Below are positions 23,127-27,604 of a stretch of 27,604 nt of DNA, one piece after another; the first letter of the stretch is position 1, and each line of letters begins with the position of its first letter. The stretch is taken from positions 1 to 27,604 of the forward strand of contig DDYF01000058.1 of NCBI GenBank assembly GCA_002347645.1, written 5' to 3'. The DNA is from Thermoleophilia bacterium UBA2241 (GTDB lineage Bacteria > Actinomycetota > Thermoleophilia > UBA2241). The notes under the pieces were generated by a model. The model saw nothing but the letters and a program-made list of their open reading frames with translations, did no database searches and was not told the DNA's origin. The translations under genes were made by a program, and so were the position numbers.

Positions 23127-23288
23127 TCAGTCCTCTACCGGCTCGAACATGTCCTTCTCGACCCCGCACTCCGGGCACACCCAGTCGTCGGGCAGGTCGT
23201 CGAAGGCGGTGCCGGGCTCGATACCGCCGTCGGGGTCTCCGACCTCGGGGTCGTAAATGTAGTCGCAGACGGTGCAGCGGTACTTCAT
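23127..23288 (-). CDS. Rubredoxin
   Basis: This 53-residue protein is a classical rubredoxin with one Fe(SCys)4 centre: CTVC near the N-terminus (Cys5, Cys8) and CPEC near the C-terminus (Cys38, Cys41). The conserved YIYDPEVGDPDGGIEPGTAFDDLPDDWVCP lies between, written here only in part as the family hallmark YDPEVGDPDGGI. It is a cytosolic one-electron carrier, often serving oxygen and peroxide reduction in anaerobes. The ATG at 23288 follows AAGGAGG 7 nt upstream; an in-frame frame extending to 23363 is not conserved. No rubrerythrin or desulfoferrodoxin gene is adjacent. Confidence 0.97.
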   Translation of the reverse strand: MKYRCTVCDYIYDPEVGDPDGGIEPGTAFDDLPDDWVCPECGVEKDMFEPVED

Positions 23289-23476
23289 CGGGATCCTCCT
23301 TGGCTGGGCTCCGGCGCCGTCGATTCCACCGCCGGCGCGAGCGTCGCGGCGGCTCGTGGCCATCGTCCCCGCGGCGCGACGATACTAACCACCGGCCCGC
23401 CCCGCGGGAGGCCGGCGAGGCGCCGTTCCGTCACCACGTCCCCCCAACTCTCTCCATCCGGGATGCCGTCGTCTGC

Positions 23477-23506
23477 TTGAGGACTCCGGCCGGACTTCGC
23501 TATCAT
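23477..23506 (+). promoter_or_regulatory. Promoter of the PotD-like gene
   Basis: TTGAGG at 23477-23482 and TATCAT at 23501-23506 are 18 nt apart. The -10 matches consensus at 5 of 6 bases and the -35 at 4. This is the best sigma-70-type promoter in the window. Transcription would begin near 23513. Confidence 0.65.
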
Positions 23507-23513
23507 CCGGCCG
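23487..23513. promoter_or_regulatory. Palindromic operator candidate over the -10 box
   Basis: CGGCCGGA at 23487-23494 is the exact reverse complement of TCCGGCCG at 23506-23513, with an 11-nt centre holding the -10 TATCAT. A dimeric repressor bound here would block RNA polymerase. No regulator gene is adjacent. Confidence 0.5.
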
Positions 23514-23604
23514 TGGAGCCGAAGCGGTCGAGTCCGGTGCCTCCGCGCTCCGGACGCTCGCAGCTCAGCGACCGCCGCTCGACACGCCGATGCCGTTCGA
23601 CGCC

Positions 23605-23681
23605 TCCGGGCCGCCCCACAGGGCCCCGGTCGCGAGGGGGTGTGATAGCTGGCTGATCCAGTGGTCGGTTGTCGCACGCCC
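23605..23681 (+). ncRNA. Structured leader RNA candidate upstream of the PotD-like gene
   Basis: Within the leader, CCGGGCC near 23606 can pair with GGCCCCGG near 23622-23629. Further on, 23638-23644 (GGGUGUG) pairs with 23675-23681 (CACGCCC, one G-U), enclosing a small CTGG/CCAG hairpin at 23649-23661. I recognise no known riboswitch core. It could be an unknown metabolite-sensing leader or simply GC-rich sequence. Confidence 0.3.
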
Positions 23682-23837
23682 TGAGAGCAGACGAGCAGCC
23701 CGCCCCTCCATCGCGACCTCGACGTCCGTGGACGGACGCGCGGACCGCGCCCGGACCGCCCGTCGTCCCAGCACTTCCCGTCTCCTCACGGCGGCGAGAA
23801 CCACGCCGTCCCATGGTCTCCTGACACAGGGGGAGTG

Positions 23838-24986
23838 ATGAAAGAACTGGATCGCCTCGTCGCCGAGGTGGGGTCCGCGAGGATCAGTCGCCGTCAGTTC
23901 GTGCGGCGCGCGCTGGCGCTCGGGCTGTCGGCCACGGCCGTCGGCTCCGTGCTGGCCGCCTGCGGCGGGGAGCAGGAGGGCGGCCAAGCCACGCCCACCG
24001 CCACGCTCGACGAGACCAAGCCCGAGAAGCTGATCCTCTTCAACTGGTCCGACTACATCCCGCTGTCGGTGTGCGAGGAGTTCACGACGCGCACCGGCAT
24101 ACCGGTGAGCGTCACCCACTACGACAACAACGAGGCCCTGCTCGCCAAGCTCAGGGCCGGCAGTCGCGGCTACGACCTCTGCTTCCCCGGCGACTACATG
24201 GTCTCGGTCTTGTTCAAGAGCGGCCTGCTCGAGCCGCTGCGCATGGACCTGATCCCGAACTTCCAGAACGTCGCCTCGGGCATGCAGAAGCCCAAGTTCG
24301 ACCCCGAGGAGGACGGCAACAAGTACAGCGTGCCGTACCAGTGGGGGACAACGGGCATCGCCGTGCGTACGGACCTGTACGCGTCCGACGTGACCAGCTG
24401 GAGCGCCCTCTGGGACCCGGCCAACGAGAACGACATCCAGATGCTCGACGACGAGCGCGAGACCATGGGCGCCGCCCTCAAGCTCCTCGGCTACTCGCTC
24501 AACACGACCGACCAGGGCGAGCTGGACCAGGCCGTGGAGAAGCTGATCGAGCAGAAGCCGCTGGTCCGCGCGTACACCAACGCCAACGTCGCACGCCCGG
24601 TGTTGAGCGGTGTCCCGCTGGTGCACATCTTCGACGGCGACGCGCGCCGGGCGATGGACGAGCTCGGCGTCGACAAGGTCGCGTACGTCCTGCCCGCCGA
24701 GGGGTTCTCGATGTGGACGGACAACGTCTGCATCCCGGTCGAAGGCAACAGCGTGTACTGGGCGCACAAGTTCATCGACATGCTCTGCGAGCCCGAGATC
24801 GCGGCGGCGGTGACGAACTACACCCAGTACCTCTCGCCCATCCCCGACGCGACGCCCATGCTCGACGAGGTGCTGCAGGCTGCCACACCGCCGGAAGACG
24901 TCCTCGCGAGCGGCGAGGGCATCCTCGACCTCGGCGAGTTCAACCGGCAGTACGCCGAGGGCTGGCAGAAGGTCCGCGCTTCGTAA
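23838..24986 (+). CDS. PotD-like polyamine ABC transporter substrate-binding lipoprotein
   Basis: The 382-residue protein is a family 1 extracellular solute-binding protein of the PotD/PotF (spermidine/putrescine) group. A Tat-type signal (SRRQFVRRALALGL, Arg18-Arg19) ends in the lipobox LAAC with Cys42. The mature part starts LILFNWSDYIPLSVCEEFT, a typical PotD start, and has GYDLCFPGDYMV, KYSVPYQWGTTGIAVRTD and VCIPVEGNSVYWAHKFIDMLCEPE. It should be lipid-anchored outside and deliver polyamines to an ABC importer, but no potABC permease or ATPase gene is next to it. The ATG at 23838 follows AGGGGGA; the GTG at 23835 is a possible alternative. A 19-bp hairpin ends the unit. Confidence 0.9.
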   Translation: MKELDRLVAEVGSARISRRQFVRRALALGLSATAVGSVLAACGGEQEGGQATPTATLDETKPEKLILFNWSDYIPLSVCEEFTTRTGIPVSVTHYDNNEALLAKLRAGSRGYDLCFPGDYMVSVLFKSGLLEPLRMDLIPNFQNVASGMQKPKFDPEEDGNKYSVPYQWGTTGIAVRTDLYASDVTSWSALWDPANENDIQMLDDERETMGAALKLLGYSLNTTDQGELDQAVEKLIEQKPLVRAYTNANVARPVLSGVPLVHIFDGDARRAMDELGVDKVAYVLPAEGFSMWTDNVCIPVEGNSVYWAHKFIDMLCEPEIAAAVTNYTQYLSPIPDATPMLDEVLQAATPPEDVLASGEGILDLGEFNRQYAEGWQKVRAS

Positions 24987-24990
24987 GACG

Positions 24991-25033
24991 GGGGGCGCGG
25001 GCGGGCGCCGCGTCGGCGCCCGCCCGCGCCCCC
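24991..25033 (+). terminator. Perfect 19-bp hairpin terminator after the PotD-like gene
   Basis: Bases 24991-25009 pair without mismatch with 25015-25033 around the 5-nt loop GCGTC. It starts 4 bp after the potD-like stop. No U-run follows, so this is an I-shaped terminator; its perfect symmetry would also work on the minus strand. Confidence 0.85.
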
Positions 25034-25034
25034 G

Positions 25035-25070
25035 TTGACACCGCGCTTGCGCCACGCCCGCGACTAGCGA
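25035..25070 (+). promoter_or_regulatory. Perfect -35 hexamer directly after the terminator
   Basis: TTGACA at 25035-25040 is a full consensus -35, one base past the terminator stem. No good -10 is found 16-18 nt on; the only AT-leaning hexamer, TAGCGA at 25065-25070, is 24 nt away. It may serve the decarboxylase-like gene, which would then be nearly leaderless. Confidence 0.3.
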
Positions 25071-25082
25071 GAGACTCCGCGC

Positions 25083-26372
25083 ATGCCTGCTTCGCTCGAG
25101 CCCTCCGCCGTGCCGCTCGTCGCGGAGAAGGAGTGGTGGGTCCGTCCGGGCCTCGAACCGGTCGGCGGCCGCCTGCGTATCTGCGGCCGCGACGCCGAGG
25201 CCCTCGCCCGCGAGCACGGCACGCCAGTGTACGTCTACGACCTCACGCGCATCGAGGAGAACGCGCTCGCCGTACGGACAGCGCTGGCGCGCACGGGGCT
25301 GCCGTACCGGTTCCGGCTCGCGCTCAAGGCGCAGCGCGAGCCGCCGGTGCTCGCCCGCCTGCGCGCCATGGGCACCCCCGGCTCCCCCGACGCCGTCGGC
25401 CTCGATGTGTGCTCCCCCGGAGAAGTCCGGCACGCTCTCGCCAACGGCTTCTTGCCCCAGGAGATCAGCTACACCGGCACCAACGTCAGCGATCGCGACC
25501 TCGACGTCATCGTGCCGGCCGGCGTGCACGTCAACCTCGACCTGCTGACCCAGATCCGCCGGTACGGACGGCGGGCGCCGGGCACCTCGGTCGGCCTGCG
25601 CCTCAACCCCCGCGTCAGCGCCGTCCACGGGGACGGCGTGCCCGGCTACTACTCGGGCGCCAAGCCGACGAAGTTCGGAATCTACCCCGAGCAACTCGAG
25701 GAAGCCATCGCCACGGCGCGCGCCCACGGACTCACGATCGACACGGCCGCGTTCCATATCGCCCACCACCTCTTCGACGACGACCTGCCCGCCTTCGAGC
25801 GCGCCGTCGAGACGGTCGCCGCGATGACCGGCCGCCTGATCGACCTCGGCTGCCCGATCGCCGAGGTCAACGCCGGCGGCGGGCTCGGGACCGTGGTGCG
25901 CGAGGGGCAGCGACCGCTCGACCTCGACGCCTACGCGGGCATCCTGGCGCGCCACCTCGGGCCGCTCGGCGTCACGATCGCCTGCGAGCCCGGCGAGGCG
26001 GTCGCGCGCGACGCGGGCACGCTGCTGGCCGAGGTGGTGACGGTGGAGGACCGCAGTGTGGCCGGCGACGGGAGCGCCGTCTTCGCCGGCCTGGACTGCG
26101 GCTGGAACGTCATGAACGGCGTCTTCGTCTACAAGGATTTCGCGCAGCCGGTCATCTGCCGCGCCGCCGACGCGCCGCCGGCCGGCACCTGCACGGTCAC
26201 CGGGCACATCAACGAGGGCCCTGATCTGTTCGTCGAGGACTTCCCGCTGCCCGAGGTAGGCGAGGGCGACATCATGGCGCTTCTGGGTGTCGGTGCCTAC
26301 TGCCAGGCCAACTGGCACCTGCACTGCCTGCGGCCGTTCCCCGCGGTCGTCTGGCTCGACGACCGCCTCTGA
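25083..26372 (+). CDS. Divergent PLP-dependent group IV decarboxylase homologue (LysA/ODC fold)
   Basis: The 429-residue protein has the alanine-racemase-type PLP barrel and C-terminal beta domain of diaminopimelate and ornithine decarboxylases. The PLP lysine is likely Lys82 (FRLALKAQ), with FHIAHHLF near 225 and the glycine loop NAGGGLGT near 263. Two key sites differ from LysA. EPGR is EPGE (302-305), and the C-terminal CESGD block that supplies the catalytic Cys reads INEGPD, so Asn377 stands at the usual Cys. Substrate is therefore uncertain: it may be an amino acid other than diaminopimelate, a polyamine precursor, or a non-decarboxylating reaction. The ATG at 25083 has only a weak GCGAGAGA upstream. 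It follows the PotD-like gene beyond a strong terminator. Confidence 0.8.
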   Translation: MPASLEPSAVPLVAEKEWWVRPGLEPVGGRLRICGRDAEALAREHGTPVYVYDLTRIEENALAVRTALARTGLPYRFRLALKAQREPPVLARLRAMGTPGSPDAVGLDVCSPGEVRHALANGFLPQEISYTGTNVSDRDLDVIVPAGVHVNLDLLTQIRRYGRRAPGTSVGLRLNPRVSAVHGDGVPGYYSGAKPTKFGIYPEQLEEAIATARAHGLTIDTAAFHIAHHLFDDDLPAFERAVETVAAMTGRLIDLGCPIAEVNAGGGLGTVVREGQRPLDLDAYAGILARHLGPLGVTIACEPGEAVARDAGTLLAEVVTVEDRSVAGDGSAVFAGLDCGWNVMNGVFVYKDFAQPVICRAADAPPAGTCTVTGHINEGPDLFVEDFPLPEVGEGDIMALLGVGAYCQANWHLHCLRPFPAVVWLDDRL

Positions 26373-26412
26373 CGGCCACCCAACGGAGAAGGACCTGGTC
26401 CGCGTCTGCCGC

Positions 26413-26435
26413 TGCTGTAGCATGCGACTACAGCA
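26413..26435. promoter_or_regulatory. Perfect 8-bp inverted repeat just before the 26449 gene
   Basis: TGCTGTAG at 26413-26420 is the exact reverse complement of CTACAGCA at 26428-26435 around CATGCGA. It ends one base before the GAGGAGG ribosome-binding site. It could be a dyad operator or an RNA hairpin controlling access to that site. Confidence 0.5.
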
Positions 26436-26448
26436 TGAGGAGGGGCGG

Positions 26449-26703
26449 ATGAACGACGAGAAGCCCAGTGAGCCGAAGGTCGATAGCAGGCCGTTCGACG
26501 GGGGTCTCGGGCCGACGGCGCAGTCCGTCCAGGGGGTCCCGATCGGACGCCCCCAGCTCGACGCGAATCAGATCCACGGCGAGGACGCGCCGGGCTGGCA
26601 GGCGCCGCGTGAGGGTGTCGGCACTGGTGCGCTCATCGCACTGATCGCTGCCGCCGGAGTCGCGGTCCTCGTCGTGCTGACGGCCCTCGGCGTGTTCTTC
26701 TGA
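26449..26703 (+). CDS. Small C-terminally anchored membrane protein (84 aa)
   Basis: The 84-residue protein has a polar, Pro/Gly-rich N-terminal 57 residues (MNDEKPSEPKVDSRPFDGGL onward). A single C-terminal helix follows (ALIALIAAAGVAVLVVLTALGVFF), ending at the stop, so it is tail-anchored with a cytoplasmic or outside head. The ATG at 26449 follows GAGGAGGGGCGG and is clearly better than upstream starts in the open frame. An inverted repeat precedes the ribosome-binding site. No family recognised. It converges with the molybdopterin oxidoreductase gene 88 bp away. Confidence 0.7.
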   Translation: MNDEKPSEPKVDSRPFDGGLGPTAQSVQGVPIGRPQLDANQIHGEDAPGWQAPREGVGTGALIALIAAAGVAVLVVLTALGVFF

Positions 26704-26791
26704 GCCCGCGCATCGACGATCTGCCGACGCGACGGACGGCGGCGCTTCACGTCGCCTGAGCCGGGCGGATGCGAGGTGACCGGAGTCGTCT

Positions 26792-27496
26792 TCAGCCGAC
26801 CGGCGCGTCGACGGGGTACCCGCGCTCTTCCCAGTACCCGTCGATCTGCTCGTCGGTGACCTCGAGACGCTCGACCCACTTGACGCTCTTGTAGGCGAGC
26901 TGGTCGGGGACGACGAGGCGTAGCGGTCCGCCATGGTCACCCGGCAACGGTTCGCCGTTCAGCCGGTCCGCGAGCACCGTCCGCGGGTGGAGCACCAGGT
27001 CGAGCGGCAGACCGTCTCTGTAGACGCCGCCAGCCGCGTGGAACGTGACGTGCGTCGCCCCAGGCTTGAGACCCGCCATGTCGAGGAGGACGGCCGGCGC
27101 CACCCCTCCCCAGCGGACGTCCTGTACCGACCATCCCTCCACACAGTGGAAGTCGACGGTCTGGTCGAGGCGCTCCAGGGTCTGCAACGTGGCGACGTCG
27201 ATCGTCAGCGGGGTCTCGACAAGCCGATCGACGGTCACGACCCAGCCTCGCGAGGGCGTCGCGGGCACCGTGCGCTCGACACTGCGCACGGGGAAGGAGC
27301 CGAACATGGTCTCGGGCGCCGTGACGACGCCCTTGACGCTCGCCCCGCCGCGGCGCAGGGCCTCGGCCACGCTGGCTACGGCGGCAGCCAGCGCCAGGGC
27401 GCCGGCCACGAACCAGCGGCGCGTGAAGCGAACGGCACCGGCCTGCCCGGATGCGCCGGACCTCGGCGAAGACGTCTTCTCAGGATCAGTGGGCAT
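26792..27496 (-). CDS. Tat-exported molybdopterin-dependent oxidoreductase (sulfite oxidase family)
   Basis: The 234-residue protein has a twin-arginine signal (RFTRRWFVAGALALAAAVAS; Arg26-Arg27), then a sulfite-oxidase/MsrP-type molybdopterin domain. The predicted molybdenum ligand is Cys118 in DFHCVEGWSV. Further family segments are GGVAPAVLLDMAGL, YRDGLPLDLVLHPRTVLA, GEPLPGDHGGPLRLVVPDQ and SVKWVERLEV. It lacks the C-terminal dimer domain of full sulfite oxidases, so it resembles short MsrP or related enzymes. It should act outside the membrane, reducing or oxidising sulfur compounds or methionine sulfoxide. The ATG at 27496 is preferred; a TTG at 27523 in the same frame is an alternative. 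No MsrQ-type heme partner is in the window. Confidence 0.88.
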   Translation of the reverse strand: MPTDPEKTSSPRSGASGQAGAVRFTRRWFVAGALALAAAVASVAEALRRGGASVKGVVTAPETMFGSFPVRSVERTVPATPSRGWVVTVDRLVETPLTIDVATLQTLERLDQTVDFHCVEGWSVQDVRWGGVAPAVLLDMAGLKPGATHVTFHAAGGVYRDGLPLDLVLHPRTVLADRLNGEPLPGDHGGPLRLVVPDQLAYKSVKWVERLEVTDEQIDGYWEERGYPVDAPVG

Positions 27497-27529
27497 CTCG
27501 ATCCGATTGTTCCCGCGCGCCAAACCTGC

Positions 27530-27604
27530 TCGGGGGGGCCGTCCCGCGGGACGCGGGAGTGGGGGACGCGAGGGCGGGGGGCGGATGGGCGAGGGGGCGG
27601 GGCG
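27530..27604. other. G-rich tail at the window edge
   Basis: The final ~75 bases hold at least five runs of three to six Gs within about 45 nt on the plus strand, enough for a G-quadruplex. No coding sense is visible. The window may end at a contig edge where such runs accumulate, or this may be the upstream region of a gene beyond it. Confidence 0.4.

Larger units (their letters stand above)
23289..23837. other. 549-bp non-coding region: rubredoxin upstream and PotD leader
   Basis: I see no convincing gene in this stretch. It holds the rubredoxin upstream region, then a sigma-70-type promoter with a palindrome over its -10 (23477-23513), and a leader of about 325 nt that can form several GC-rich hairpins. 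The plus-strand frame 23590-23838 gives an Arg/Ala/Ser-rich peptide of noncoding character that ends exactly at the potD start. Confidence 0.6.

Noticed and set aside
23590..23838. 82-aa frame upstream of the PotD-like gene, as a leader peptide
   Set aside because: Composition is Arg/Ala/Ser-rich like noncoding GC-rich frames, and there is no clear ribosome-binding site. Its end at the potD start (TGATG) is suggestive but not enough.
1..27604. tRNA genes (including pylT), CRISPR arrays, insertion sequences and attachment sites
   Set aside because: None was recognised by eye on either strand. A covariance-model search such as tRNAscan or a pylT model would settle the tRNA question.

Overview
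The window is about 27.6 kb of very GC-rich bacterial DNA with 28 supportable protein genes. I see no rRNA, tRNA, CRISPR array or insertion sequence. Codon bias, frequent GTG starts, I-shaped (U-run-free) hairpin terminators and gene content suggest a high-GC actinobacterial lineage. The rubredoxin, a minimal SufBC pair of archaeal/anaerobe type and corrinoid methylamine methyltransferases point to an anaerobic or facultative one, perhaps outside the classical Actinomycetes. That placement is inference.

Layout. 1-2136: a terminator-like hairpin, a YgiD-type dioxygenase and an acyltransferase-3 membrane protein. 2155-6090: a purine cluster, purD-purE-small ORF-ridA-purB. 6239-10199: a zinc-ribbon membrane protein, a lipoprotein cytochrome c, aroA, and a large membrane protein with a Lys/Ala/Pro tail and two extracytoplasmic domains. 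10222-14328: a quinone-oxidoreductase-like MDR enzyme, a CFA-synthase-like methyltransferase, an FAD amine-oxidase-type enzyme and a small membrane protein. 14342-19283 (minus strand): mtbB, an O-antigen-ligase/TPR membrane protein and an mttB-family gene. 19416-23066: a lipoprotein, a 48-aa ORF, sufB-sufC (SmsCB type) and a secreted protein. 23127-27496: rubredoxin, a PotD-like lipoprotein with a long leader, a divergent PLP-dependent decarboxylase homologue, an 84-aa tail-anchored protein and a Tat-exported molybdopterin oxidoreductase. The last ~75 bases are G-rich.

The central discovery is mtbB. Its reading frame is cut by one in-frame TAG at 18246-18248, exactly where the dimethylamine methyltransferase family carries pyrrolysine, and it continues in the same frame for 116 codons of clear MtbB sequence. 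Read through, the product is 462 residues, the family length, with Pyl at residue 346. A bulged 11-bp hairpin begins 8 nt after the UAG. The next gene starts inside the mtbB stop codon (GTGA overlap), so its translation may depend on pyrrolysine read-through. Three other genes here end in TAG, so UAG appears to be both stop and Pyl in this genome.

A second theme is a modular family of envelope proteins. A pilin-headgroup-like module (consensus around WPxNPxxGxPM, GDYxY, YxLVGHLxGG) occurs once in the 8937 protein, once in the 19416 lipoprotein and three times in the 22059 protein, without a recognisable type IV prepilin N-terminus. The 6239 and 8937 proteins share a further GTW-type domain. 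I know of no described function for these proteins. Family comparisons are from memory of the families; no searches were run.
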